A stretch of 49,940 nt of DNA from SZUA-430 sp044375275 (GTDB taxonomy: Bacteria; Pseudomonadota; Alphaproteobacteria; Micropepsales; Micropepsaceae), in assembly GCA_044375275.1 (NCBI GenBank), contig JBILMZ010000003.1:1-49940 (forward strand). Direction: 5' to 3'. Numbering within the stretch: position 1 is the stretch's first letter; every line of letters starts with the position of its first letter. The position numbers and the translations under genes were made by a program. Below the pieces are notes generated by a model. It saw only the letters and a list, made by a program, of their open reading frames with translations. It was not told where the DNA came from and did no database searches. This document shows positions 26,501 through 34,273 of the stretch, piece by piece.

Positions 26501-28128
26501 CGGGTGAAGGTGGCCAGTTGCCGGGCTTCAAGGTGACGGAACTCATCGCGAAGTTCCGGCACGCGACACCCGGTGTGACGCTGATTTCGCCACCACCGCA
26601 CCACGACATATACTCGATCGAGGATCTTGCGCAGCTCATCTATGACCTGAAGCAGATCAACCCGACGGCGCGCGTCTGCGTGAAGCTCGTGGCGTCGACT
26701 GGCATCGGCACGATTGCAGCGGGCGTCGCAAAGGCAAAGGCCGACGTCATCCTGATCTCGGGTCACGTGGGCGGCACGGGCGCATCGCCTCTGTCATCCA
26801 TCAAGTACGCGGGCGTCCCCTGGGAAATGGGACTGACGGAAGCGAACCAGGTACTCACCCTCAACAATCTGCGGCATCGTGTTGTGCTGCGGACGGATGG
26901 TGGCCTCCGCACGGGACGTGACATCGTCATGGCCGCAATGATGGGGGCCGAGGAGTTCGGCATTGGGACGGCAGCGCTGGTGGCGATGGGATGCATCATG
27001 GTGCGCCAGTGCCACTCCAACACCTGCCCCGTGGGCGTGTGCACGCAGAGCGAAGAGCTGAGAAAGAAGTTCACCGGAACGCCTGACAAGGTGGTCAACC
27101 TGATGAGCTTCCTGGCGGAAGAGGTCAGGGACATTCTCGCCAGCCTCGGCTTCCGTTCGCTCAAGGACGTCATCGGGCGAACTGACCTGCTCATGCAGGT
27201 CAACCGCGGCGCACACGACCTTGATGATCTCGATCTCAATCCGCTGCTTGTTCAGGCAGACCCGGGACCGAACCCGCGCTTCTGCACGATCGAAGGCCGC
27301 AACGAGGTTCCCGACACGCTCGACGAAAAGATCGTGAGGGACGCGGCGCGTCTGCTGGAAGACGGCGAGAAGATGCAGCTGACCTATACCGTTCGAAATA
27401 CGATGCGCGCCATCGGCACGCGCGTGTCGTCACACATCGTGCGCAAGTACGGCATGAGCGGGCTGAACCCGGGGCAGTTGACAGTCAAGCTGACGGGATC
27501 GGCAGGGCAGTCCCTTGGCGCATTCGCGGTGCAGGGTGTGAAGCTGAAGCTCTATGGCGAATCGAACGACTATGTCGGCAAGGGCCTGTCGGGCGGAACG
27601 ATCATTGTCCGTCCGATGGTCTCGAGCCAGCTCGAGAGTCAGGACAACGTGATCATCGGCAACACGGTGCTGTATGGAGCAACGGCAGGCAAGCTCTTCG
27701 CGTCCGGACAGGCAGGAGAGCGTTTCGCCGTCCGGAACTCGGGCGCGGTCACCGTGGTCGAAGGATGCGGTTCCAACGGCGTTGAATACATGACCGGAGG
27801 CGTTGCCGTGATCCTGGGGCCTGTAGGCGACAACTTCGCAGCGGGCATGACAGGCGGCATGGCGTTCGTGCACGACCCGAAGAACGAGTTCATGATCAAG
27901 GTCAACCCGGACAGCGTGGTGTGGGAACGCATTGCCTCGTCCTACTGGAATGACCTGCTGGTGACGCTCATCGAGGAACATGTCGCCGAAACCGGATCCC
28001 GCCACGCCAAGCGTCTGCTGGACCAGTGGGAGATCGAAAGGCAGAATTTCTGGCAGGTTTGCCCGAAGGAGATGCTGAATCGGTTGAAACACCCGCTAAG
28101 CGACCGGCCGGCGGCAGCAATCGCCTGA
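23581..28128 (+). CDS. gltB: Glutamate synthase large subunit GltB
   Basis: Transfers the glutamine amide to 2-oxoglutarate, giving two glutamates; with GS it assimilates ammonium at low concentration. It is 1515 residues. A 33-residue propeptide precedes the amidotransferase nucleophile Cys34 (RDACGVGLVAAIDG). The central and FMN-binding synthase domains follow (EGGEDPARF; GGTGASPLSSIKYAG). The 3Fe-4S cysteines are in CHSNTCPVGVC. A C-terminal beta-helix domain ends the protein (GLSGGTIIVRP; YMTGGVAVILG). It may be sigma-54/nitrogen regulated, since rpoN and ptsN are nearby, but I found no convincing -24/-12 promoter. Confidence 0.97.
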   Translation: MTETIHEEIARYRENARHLEENHSYSPDQERDACGVGLVAAIDGKPRREIVLHAINALKCVWHRGAVDADGKTGDGAGLHIQVPQEFFADEVRLTGHPLQSGRIGIGMIFLPRTDYAAQETCRTIVEAEILRFGYYIYGWRQVPVDISVIGEKANATRPEIEQIMFDTGAKKNVEEVERDLFIIRRRIETQVRRASIPNFYVCSLSTRSLIYKGMFLAEQLSVFYPDLLDPRFVSPMAIFHQRYSTNTFPTWYLAHPFRMLAHNGEINTVKGNINWMKSHEVRMANESFGDYQEDIKPIIQPGSSDSAALDAVFEVLCRAGRSAPMAKTLLIPEAWSKHQASMPESHRAMYQYANAVMEPWDGPAALAVTDGRWVVAGLDRNGLRPLRYSITRDGLLFVGSETGMVVLPEPSIAKKGRVGPGQMICVDLERGKFYDDRSIKDELAASEKFEDWTKNIVELDPIIGPGPEPLMLEDRSELRRRQLAAAISMEDLEMVLHPMVEDSKEPVGSMGDDTPLAVLSQQYRPLSHYFRQNFSQVTNPPIDSLREDRVMSLRTRFKNLGNVLAQNKTQLEVFTLESPVISTGMYDRMKEHLKDRFFEIDCTFDVRDGKAEEGALKAALDKICAQAEEAVRSGYAHLILTDERVGPTVAAIPMILATGAVHSHLVRTQLRTFTSLNVRSAECVDTHYFAVLIGVGATTVNAWLAQECIADRHARGLFGSRRLGECVKSYMDSVSAGLLKIISKMGISVISSYRGGYNFEAVGLSRSMVAEYFPGMPSRISGIGLAGIQKRICRQHAKAFTEEVAALPIGGLYRYRSGGETHAHSAESIHLLQSAVTLESRSTFRKYTDNIRKSPPTSLRHLMDFRPRDRTPIPAEDVESITEISKRFVTPGMSLGALSPEAHGTLNIAMNRIGAKSDSGEGGEDPARFKPRPNGDNANSAIKQIASGRFGVTAEYLNQCREIEIKVAQGAKPGEGGQLPGFKVTELIAKFRHATPGVTLISPPPHHDIYSIEDLAQLIYDLKQINPTARVCVKLVASTGIGTIAAGVAKAKADVILISGHVGGTGASPLSSIKYAGVPWEMGLTEANQVLTLNNLRHRVVLRTDGGLRTGRDIVMAAMMGAEEFGIGTAALVAMGCIMVRQCHSNTCPVGVCTQSEELRKKFTGTPDKVVNLMSFLAEEVRDILASLGFRSLKDVIGRTDLLMQVNRGAHDLDDLDLNPLLVQADPGPNPRFCTIEGRNEVPDTLDEKIVRDAARLLEDGEKMQLTYTVRNTMRAIGTRVSSHIVRKYGMSGLNPGQLTVKLTGSAGQSLGAFAVQGVKLKLYGESNDYVGKGLSGGTIIVRPMVSSQLESQDNVIIGNTVLYGATAGKLFASGQAGERFAVRNSGAVTVVEGCGSNGVEYMTGGVAVILGPVGDNFAAGMTGGMAFVHDPKNEFMIKVNPDSVVWERIASSYWNDLLVTLIEEHVAETGSRHAKRLLDQWEIERQNFWQVCPKEMLNRLKHPLSDRPAAAIA

Positions 28129-28210
28129 ACGGTGTAGGACACGGCCCGGCATGGGCATGGCGCGCGACAGAACCTTGCGCTGTGCTCGCCGACGCTCGTA
28201 AGTAACAGGG

Positions 28211-29308
28211 ATGGGGGAATCACGAACACCCGTCGAGACGCGCCGGTATCGCGTTGCTGGCCTCAGCGACGCTGAAGGCGCATTGCGCGCGGAACATGCA
28301 CTGCTTTCGGTTCCGGGTGTGCATCGCGCCATCGTCGACTATGACCACCAGCAGGTCATCGTGCGCATCGCAAACTACGTGACGGACGATGCGATCGCGG
28401 AGGCCGTGGAGGGCGTAGGCTACACGCTCCTGCTGGAAACGCGCCCTCGCATCCGCAACGACGAAGAACTCAACGAGCGCCCAGCGCCCGATGAAGTGCC
28501 AGAAGACACACCGGCACCGGAGGAGCCCGATCCGGAGCCCGAACCGGTTCGGCCCCCCGAAGCACCGCGACCACGCGATGACACACGGGATTGGGAAAGG
28601 CCCGCTCGCGCAGAACCACTGCCGTTGTGGCGTCGCATCTGGTTTTTCGCATCGCGGACAGTCGTCTACGGCATCCTGTTTACTGTTGTCCTCACGCTTG
28701 TTTATCGGGTCTTACCGGTTCCCACGACGATGCTCATTCTGAGCGAAGGCCTGTTGGAAGGCCGGGCGATCAGGAAAGACTGGGTGCCACTCGAACAGAT
28801 CTCGCCAAATCTCGTGCGGTCGGTGATTGCATCCGAGGACAACGAGTTCTGTCGGCACTGGGGCTTTGATTTCAAGGAAATGGAAGACGCCTGGAAGGAT
28901 TCCAAAAGGGGAGGCCGGTTGCGTGGCGCATCGACGATCAGCCAGCAAACGGCGAAGAACGTTTTCCTGTGGTCGGGACGCTCCTGGATCCGGAAGGGAA
29001 TGGAAGCCTACTTCACGCTCATGATCGAAGGCTTGTGGCCCAAGCGACGGATCATGGAAGTCTACCTGAATGTCATTGAGTGGGGCCCCGGCGTCTTCGG
29101 TGCCGAGGCGGCTGCGCGCAGGTGGTTTGGCAAGTCGGCATCGAAACTGACGCGATTGGAAGCCGCACGCCTTGCAGCAATTCTTCCAAGCCCGAAGCGA
29201 TATCGGGCCAACCCACCCGGTCCCTACGTGAATGATCGCGGCTACACAATCTCTGCGCGAGCGTCAAACGTCGACCTCAATGGCGTAGACAGATGCGCTA
29301 AGCCTTGA
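28211..29308 (+). CDS. mtgA: Monofunctional peptidoglycan transglycosylase MtgA with N-terminal HMA-like domain
   Basis: Polymerises lipid II into glycan strands at the periplasmic face. It is 365 residues, longer than the usual 220-250. The extra N-terminal part (about 12-75) reads like a heavy-metal-associated ferredoxin fold (RRYRVAGLSDAEGALRAEH, SVPGVHRAIVDYDHQQVIV, IAEAVEGVGYTLLL). The metal-binding CxxC positions are Asp20 and Gly23. A Pro/Glu-rich linker covers 76-135, and a membrane helix about 142-168. The GT51 domain follows, with catalytic Glu209 in SVIASEDNEF, then GASTISQQTAKN and KRRIMEVYLNVIEWGPGVFG. The HMA-like part would lie in the cytoplasm. The domain call is from pattern, not from a search. 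Confidence 0.88.
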   Translation: MGESRTPVETRRYRVAGLSDAEGALRAEHALLSVPGVHRAIVDYDHQQVIVRIANYVTDDAIAEAVEGVGYTLLLETRPRIRNDEELNERPAPDEVPEDTPAPEEPDPEPEPVRPPEAPRPRDDTRDWERPARAEPLPLWRRIWFFASRTVVYGILFTVVLTLVYRVLPVPTTMLILSEGLLEGRAIRKDWVPLEQISPNLVRSVIASEDNEFCRHWGFDFKEMEDAWKDSKRGGRLRGASTISQQTAKNVFLWSGRSWIRKGMEAYFTLMIEGLWPKRRIMEVYLNVIEWGPGVFGAEAAARRWFGKSASKLTRLEAARLAAILPSPKRYRANPPGPYVNDRGYTISARASNVDLNGVDRCAKP

Positions 29309-29342
29309 GCCCGATGGCAGGCACACCTAATCTGGCGTCACC

Positions 29343-29996
29343 ATGCTTCGACTGCATCATTTCCAGCTCTCGCCGCTCTGTCGAAAGGTCCGTCTCGTTC
29401 TGAACGAGAAGCGGCTTCCGTACGAGTGCGTCGTCGTCCGTCCATGGGACGCGGGCATAGCCCTGAAGGATCTGACGAAGCTTGCATTGACGGACGGCCA
29501 CGTGCTGACCGACGCAAGGGCCATTGCCGAGTATCTCGAGGAAACCAGCGCCGGCGCGCCACTTCTGGCGGTGAACCATCGCGATCGCGCAGAAGCCCGC
29601 AGCTGGATCAACTGGGCTGACGATCACATGTGGTCTTCTGTGACATCTCAGGTTCTGCAGGAGAGGGTCCTGAAACGTTTCGATCCGCGCGGAGATCGCC
29701 AGCCCGACCTGACGGTGCTGAAGGCTGCACAACAGGAGTTGCGGGCCTGCATGCAGGTTCTTGAGCGCCAGCTCGACCACTCGGCTTCGCTGGTCGGCGG
29801 ATTGGGGCTCGCGGATCTGTCGGCCGCGGCACATCTTTCGTGCCTGGATTATTTCGGGGATGTGCCGTGGTCGGACTATGCTGCGACGCACGACTGGTAC
29901 GCGCGGATCAAGTCTCGACCATCGTTTCGTGTCCTGCTCTCCGACACGCTGCCAGGCGTTCCGCACGCCGCGCACTACCAGGATCTCGACTTCTGA
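29343..29996 (+). CDS. Glutathione S-transferase family protein
   Basis: A 217-residue cytosolic GST. The thioredoxin-like N-terminal domain is at about 1-78 (LRLHHFQLSPLCRKVRLVLNEK; DGHVLTDARAIAEYLEE, with the conserved cis-Pro region altered). An all-helical C-terminal domain follows (GLGLADLSAAAHLSCLDYFG). The Ser-x-x-Cys of SPLCRKV occupies the glutathione-activating position. Substrate unknown. Its stop abuts the queG start, and GST-queG pairs recur in Alphaproteobacteria. Confidence 0.9.
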   Translation: MLRLHHFQLSPLCRKVRLVLNEKRLPYECVVVRPWDAGIALKDLTKLALTDGHVLTDARAIAEYLEETSAGAPLLAVNHRDRAEARSWINWADDHMWSSVTSQVLQERVLKRFDPRGDRQPDLTVLKAAQQELRACMQVLERQLDHSASLVGGLGLADLSAAAHLSCLDYFGDVPWSDYAATHDWYARIKSRPSFRVLLSDTLPGVPHAAHYQDLDF

Positions 29997-31136
29997 ATGA
30001 AGGCCGAACACAAGCAGTCAGCCAGGCAGTACATCACAGAGGCGGCACTCAGGCTCGGCTTCGATGCGGTGGGCTTTGCGCAGGCCGTGCAGACGGATGC
30101 AGCAAAGGCTGAACTCCGGAGGTTTCTCGATCAGGGCTATCATGGTGACATGGGCTGGCTGAAGGATCGCGCCGATCAGCGTGCGGATCCGCAAAGGCTT
30201 TGGCCCGAGGCCCGGTCAGCGATCGTGCTGGGCCATTCCTATGCGCCCGACAGTGATCCCCTGCAGGTGCTTTCACGACCCGACACAGCCGCCATCTCGG
30301 TCTACGCACAGGGCAAGGACTATCATGATGTCATCAAGCCGAAGCTGAAGCAGATAGCGCGTCAGGTGGTTCAGGAATTTGGCGGTGACGTGAAGGTCTT
30401 TGTCGATACTGCGCCCCTGATGGAAAAGCCCCTGGCACAGGCCGCGGGGCTTGGCTGGCAGGGCAAGCACACAAATCTCGTCAGCCGCTCTCATGGCTCG
30501 TGGCTGTTTCTGGGAGCCATTCTGACAACACTCGAACTGGATTCGTCAGGGCCCGAAATCGATCACTGCGGGTCTTGCAGTCGCTGCCTCGACGTGTGTC
30601 CCACACAGGCCTTCGTCGGGCCCTACAGGCTGGACGCGCGAAAGTGCATTTCATACCTGACGATCGAGCACAAAGGCATGATCGACCGCACATTGCGGCC
30701 AATGATGGGAAATCGGATTTATGGCTGTGATGATTGTCTGGCAGTCTGTCCCTGGAACAAGTTTGCCAGCGCCACCGATGAAGCAGCCTACCGGTCACGG
30801 CCCGGCATGGACGGCGCGCGGCTGGAAGACCTCCTGCAACTCGACGATGCCGCTTTTCGTCTGAAGTTCAGCGGGTCGCCGATCAAGCGGATCGGCCGGG
30901 ACAGGTTCATCCGGAACGTACTGATCGCAGCGGGAAACGCCGGGCTGGCAGCCTTGGTCCCGCGCGTTCGCATGCATCTGGATGATCCGTCGCCGGTCGT
31001 TCGCGGCACGGCGGTTTGGGCACTGGCAAGATTGCTGCCGCAGGAGGAGTTCGAGCGCCTCAAACAGGCACTGTCCCCCCTTGAAGGGGACACGGCCGTG
31101 AATGCCGAGTGGGACGCGATCAGCGGTTCGGCTTGA
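29997..31136 (+). CDS. queG: Epoxyqueuosine reductase QueG
   Basis: Cobalamin-dependent enzyme for the last step of queuosine tRNA modification. It is 379 residues. An N-terminal DUF1730-type domain holds GYHGDMGWLKDRADQRADP. Two 4Fe-4S cluster motifs follow: CGSCSRCLDVCPTQAF and YGCDDCLAVCPWNKF. C-terminal HEAT-like repeats are present (VVRGTAVWALARL). It begins immediately after the GST stop, and its last 17 bases overlap the convergent TPR gene. Confidence 0.96.
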   Translation: MKAEHKQSARQYITEAALRLGFDAVGFAQAVQTDAAKAELRRFLDQGYHGDMGWLKDRADQRADPQRLWPEARSAIVLGHSYAPDSDPLQVLSRPDTAAISVYAQGKDYHDVIKPKLKQIARQVVQEFGGDVKVFVDTAPLMEKPLAQAAGLGWQGKHTNLVSRSHGSWLFLGAILTTLELDSSGPEIDHCGSCSRCLDVCPTQAFVGPYRLDARKCISYLTIEHKGMIDRTLRPMMGNRIYGCDDCLAVCPWNKFASATDEAAYRSRPGMDGARLEDLLQLDDAAFRLKFSGSPIKRIGRDRFIRNVLIAAGNAGLAALVPRVRMHLDDPSPVVRGTAVWALARLLPQEEFERLKQALSPLEGDTAVNAEWDAISGSA

Positions 31137-31842
31137 ACTCGAGCTTTTCGATTTCCTTGCGCGCGCTTGCCGCAGCCGGACTGTTCGGCGCCTTCTCGAG
31201 CACCTTGAGGAAATCCTGCCGGGCACCGGCCTTGTCACCTGTCACGGCACGAATGAGACCGCGCTCGGCGATGGCCTCGATGTTCTCCGGTTCAAGCAGC
31301 AGCGCCTGCGTGATGTCGCCCTTGGCACCTTGCAGGTTCTTCTGCGCGCGGCGTGCGCTGCTGCGCAGCACCAGCGCTTCGACATTGCCCGGCTCGGAGA
31401 CGAGGGCGGAAGAGAGATCCGTTTCAGCCTGGGCCCATTTCTTCAGGGACGCCGACGCGCGTGCCCGGTCGATGAGATAGATCGCCTCTCCTGGCATCAG
31501 GCCCAGCGCTGCCGTAAACGAAGCGGTCGCCAGATCAGGCTGGCCGGCGAGCAACCACGCATTGCCGGCCTGATCCAGAATTTCGGCGCGCATTTCAGCG
31601 TCACCTGCCGAACCCTTGCGTGCCAGCGTGTCAAGGCGGCGGGCAGCTTCTTCAAATTGCTTGAGGCCGACCAGCGCGACGGCCGCGCAGTGTTCCGCCA
31701 TGGGATCACTTCCGTCGACAAGCGCGTTCATGGCCATCTCGAGGGCTTGGTCCGGATGGCGTTCGGATTTCTTGAGGCATGCCTGGTACGAAAACGTGCT
31801 AGACAGGGCCAGTGCGCCGGCAGCGATGAGTGATGTGAGCAT
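31120..31842 (-). CDS. TPR-repeat protein, probably exported
   Basis: A 240-residue protein of tetratricopeptide helices: several degenerate repeats from about 40 to 235 with the Ala/Gly/Pro spacing of TPRs (AEHCAAVALVGLKQFEEAARR; GNVEALVLRSSARRAQKNLQG; NIEAIAERGLIRAVTGDKAGA). A short hydrophobic N-terminus (MLTSLIAAGALALSSTFSYQ) looks like a signal peptide or anchor. The partner is unknown. It overlaps the 3' end of queG by 17 bases tail-to-tail. Confidence 0.8.
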   Translation of the reverse strand: MLTSLIAAGALALSSTFSYQACLKKSERHPDQALEMAMNALVDGSDPMAEHCAAVALVGLKQFEEAARRLDTLARKGSAGDAEMRAEILDQAGNAWLLAGQPDLATASFTAALGLMPGEAIYLIDRARASASLKKWAQAETDLSSALVSEPGNVEALVLRSSARRAQKNLQGAKGDITQALLLEPENIEAIAERGLIRAVTGDKAGARQDFLKVLEKAPNSPAAASARKEIEKLEFKPNR

Positions 31843-31911
31843 GGGACCAGAATCACTTGAGTTTGCGGCAAATTCAAGTGTTAAACCCCGGTAAGGTTCT
31901 CAGGGCGTCGA

Positions 31912-32796
31912 ATGGCGGGTTTGCTTTGTTTTGGAATGGGTTTCTGCGCTGAGGCGCTGGCGTCGCGCCTGCTACCGCAGGGCTGGACGATCATTGGCAC
32001 GTCACGTTCGCAGGCACGCATCCGCGAACTCGCGGGCCGAGGCCACCGCGCGGTCACATTCGGCGATGTCGGGTCCTCCGGGATCCTGTCAGCATCACCC
32101 CTGTACATCCTCGTTAGCGCGCCGCCGGACGAGACGGGCGACCCCGCGCTGCAGGCATTCAGCGATCGCCTGTCGGCGATGGCGGGAAACATTGCCTGGG
32201 TGGGCTACCTGTCGACGACCGGTGTCTTCGGCGACCGCCAGGGCGAATGGGTCACCGAAGAAAGCCCGGCACAGCCCCTGTCAGAGCGCGGACGCCGCCG
32301 CCTGAAGGCCGAGAACGACTGGTTCGCCTGGGGCCTCGCGAACGCGGTGCCGGTTCAGGTGTTCAGGCTGGCAGGCATTTATGGCCCCGGCCGCAATCAG
32401 TTGGTGTCAGTGCTGGAGGGTACGGCGCGCCGGATCGAAAAGCCTGGTCAGGTGTTCTCGCGCATTCACGTCGAAGATGTTGCAACGGTCCTCCAGGCAT
32501 CAATGCGACAGCCGAATCCTGGTCGCCTCTACAACGTTTGCGATGACGAACCAGCCCCGCCGCAGGAGGTCGTCGCGTTCGCGGCGAATCTTTTGGGAAG
32601 GGAGCCACCGGCTCTTGAGCCTTATGAACTGGCAAAGGCGACACTGTCCCCGATGGCTGCAAGCTTTTATCAGGAGTCAAAGCGCGTGGATAACAGCCGC
32701 ATGAAAGCGGAGCTTGGCGTGCACCTGGCATATCCGACCTTCAGGGAAGGATTATCTGCGTTGCAAATCGGGATGAACGCACTAAAACCCGCATGA
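31912..32796 (+). CDS. NAD(P)-dependent epimerase/reductase, YeeZ-like SDR family
   Basis: A Rossmann-fold extended SDR of 294 residues. The nucleotide-binding loop is FGMGFCAEALASRL. WVGYLSTTGVFGDRQGEWV holds the catalytic-region Ser-Thr, and the Tyr-x-x-x-Lys position is altered (RGRRRLKAEN), as in YeeZ-type proteins. VFRLAGIYGPGRN and RIHVEDVATVLQASM are typical of the family. Its substrate is not known. It precedes a GT4 gene by 20 bases, so a role in sugar-nucleotide or glycan metabolism is possible. Confidence 0.85.
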   Translation: MAGLLCFGMGFCAEALASRLLPQGWTIIGTSRSQARIRELAGRGHRAVTFGDVGSSGILSASPLYILVSAPPDETGDPALQAFSDRLSAMAGNIAWVGYLSTTGVFGDRQGEWVTEESPAQPLSERGRRRLKAENDWFAWGLANAVPVQVFRLAGIYGPGRNQLVSVLEGTARRIEKPGQVFSRIHVEDVATVLQASMRQPNPGRLYNVCDDEPAPPQEVVAFAANLLGREPPALEPYELAKATLSPMAASFYQESKRVDNSRMKAELGVHLAYPTFREGLSALQIGMNALKPA

Positions 32797-32816
32797 TCCA
32801 GAACTGACCGGCCCAG

Positions 32817-33983
32817 ATGGCGCACCGACCCCTGAATGTCCTTCAAGTCATTCCTGCCCTTGACGCCGGCGGCGCCGAGCGGACAGCTGTCGATATCGCT
32901 GCGGCCGTTGTCAAGGATGGTGGGCGTGCATGGATCGCCACAAGGGGTGGGCGCCTCGCCGCAGAAGCCGAGAAGAAGGGGGCGAAGCTTCTTGCAGGCG
33001 CCTTCGAAACAAAGAATCCGTTCCGCATCTGGTCGAATGCAGGTGTCATCGCGGACTTCGTCCGGCGCGAAAACATTTCCATCATCCACGCGCGATCTCG
33101 CGCGCCGGCTTGGAGCGCATGGATCGCGGCGCGGCGAACGGGTGCAAGGTTCGTGGCGACCTACCATGGCATCTACAACGCAGGAAACGCGCTGAAGCGC
33201 TATTACAACGGCATCATGACCAGGGGCGATGCCATCATCGCCAACTCCCGCTTCACCGCCGCGCATGTCAGCAGGGAACACCACATCGAGATGTCGCGCA
33301 TCGTGGTGATCCCGCGAGGAATCGACATCGCAGCATTCACGCCGGAAAGCGTGTCACGTGAACGCGTCGAGGACATCAGGAAGCAGTGGGGATTGAAGGC
33401 GGGAAGGCCTGTCATCCTTCTTCCAGGACGGCTGACGCGCTGGAAGGGCCAGTTGGGATTTGTCGAAGCCCTGGCAAAACTGCCCAACCAGGATTTTGAG
33501 GCTGTACTCGCCGGTGACCCGCAGGAGCGGGAAGGCTATCTCGCCGAATTGCGTGAGGCGATCGATCGGGTAAAGCTGACGCAGAAAGTGCGCATACCCG
33601 GGCACTGCACGGACATGCCGGCAGCACTCATGGCAGCTGACATTGTCGTGGCACCGTCGATCGAACCGGAAGCCTTTGGCCGCGTTGCCGTCGAGGCGCA
33701 AGCCATGGGACGTCCCATCGTGGCCTCACGCCTCGGAGCTCAAACCGAGACAGTGGCAGATGGTCAAACCGGCTTTCTCTTTGAGCCCGGCAACATCGAT
33801 GAGTTGGCGCAGCGCATGACAGCGGCGCTATCGCTCTCGTCGCAGCAGCGAACGGACATGGCGCGTCTGCAACGCGAGCGGGTCATATCATCATACACGG
33901 TTGATGCCATGTGCGCGGCGACCCTGCGCGTGTATCAGGACTTGGTTGGCTCAGGCGCCATCGCCCCGAAGTCCGCCAAATAG
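32817..33983 (+). CDS. Glycosyltransferase family 4 protein
   Basis: A GT-B glycosyltransferase of 388 residues. The N-terminal half has the family pattern LNVLQVIPALDAGGAERTA, then IIHARSRAPAWSAWIA and VATYHGIYN. The C-terminal nucleotide-sugar half has VILLPGRLTRWKGQLGFVEA, the acidic signature in APSIEPEAFGRVAVEAQAMG, and PIVASRLGAQTETVADGQTG. A role in LPS core or another surface glycan fits the family and the envelope genes in this window. The acceptor and sugar cannot be read from the sequence. Confidence 0.92.
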   Translation: MAHRPLNVLQVIPALDAGGAERTAVDIAAAVVKDGGRAWIATRGGRLAAEAEKKGAKLLAGAFETKNPFRIWSNAGVIADFVRRENISIIHARSRAPAWSAWIAARRTGARFVATYHGIYNAGNALKRYYNGIMTRGDAIIANSRFTAAHVSREHHIEMSRIVVIPRGIDIAAFTPESVSRERVEDIRKQWGLKAGRPVILLPGRLTRWKGQLGFVEALAKLPNQDFEAVLAGDPQEREGYLAELREAIDRVKLTQKVRIPGHCTDMPAALMAADIVVAPSIEPEAFGRVAVEAQAMGRPIVASRLGAQTETVADGQTGFLFEPGNIDELAQRMTAALSLSSQQRTDMARLQRERVISSYTVDAMCAATLRVYQDLVGSGAIAPKSAK

Positions 33984-34007
33984 CCTGCATCCTGCTAAAT
34001 CCGCACG

Positions 34008-34199
34008 ATGAACGAGCTGCTTCTGATCGGTAGGGTTCCGGAAGCCGTTGTCAAAGTGGTGGACGAGGTGACCCTCGGGGACTGCGGCTCCACGGACAGG
34101 ACCCTGGAACTGGCAGCAGGAAGAAGAACGCAGGACAGATCCGGCTGCAGCCGTGCCCGTCCAAAAATACGCCAACGATTAGGCCGCAGCGGGCCGTAA
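34008..34199 (+). other. Short frame with GT2-like fragment; doubtful gene
   Basis: In the 290-base gap before thrS, a 63-codon frame encodes VVDEVTLGDCGSTDRTLELA. This closely resembles the D-x-GSTD-x-T-x-E-A segment of family 2 glycosyltransferases. The rest of the frame shows no family sequence, and no ribosome-binding site is evident. It could be the remnant of a GT2 gene that once followed the GT4 gene, or chance. I would not treat it as a working gene. Confidence 0.25.
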
Positions 34200-34238
34200 G
34201 CCCCCATTCTTGACTTCGGGGGAGCGCCTAACCAATCT

Positions 34239-34267
34239 GCGGCGCTCTGCGCCGCGATTTTCGCGGC
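34239..34267 (+). promoter_or_regulatory. thrS: Mutually exclusive hairpins in the thrS leader
   Basis: Segment A, GCGGCG (34239-34244), pairs with B, CGCCGC (34250-34255), around CTCTG. B extended, GCCGCG (34251-34256), pairs instead with C, CGCGGC (34262-34267), around ATTTT. Both are 6-bp perfect GC stems, and only one can form at a time. C ends 6 bases before the thrS ATG. An earlier CCCCC/GGGGG stem lies at 34201-34222. This layout fits control of thrS translation, but no known motif is recognised. Confidence 0.4.
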
Positions 34268-34273
34268 CGGCAA

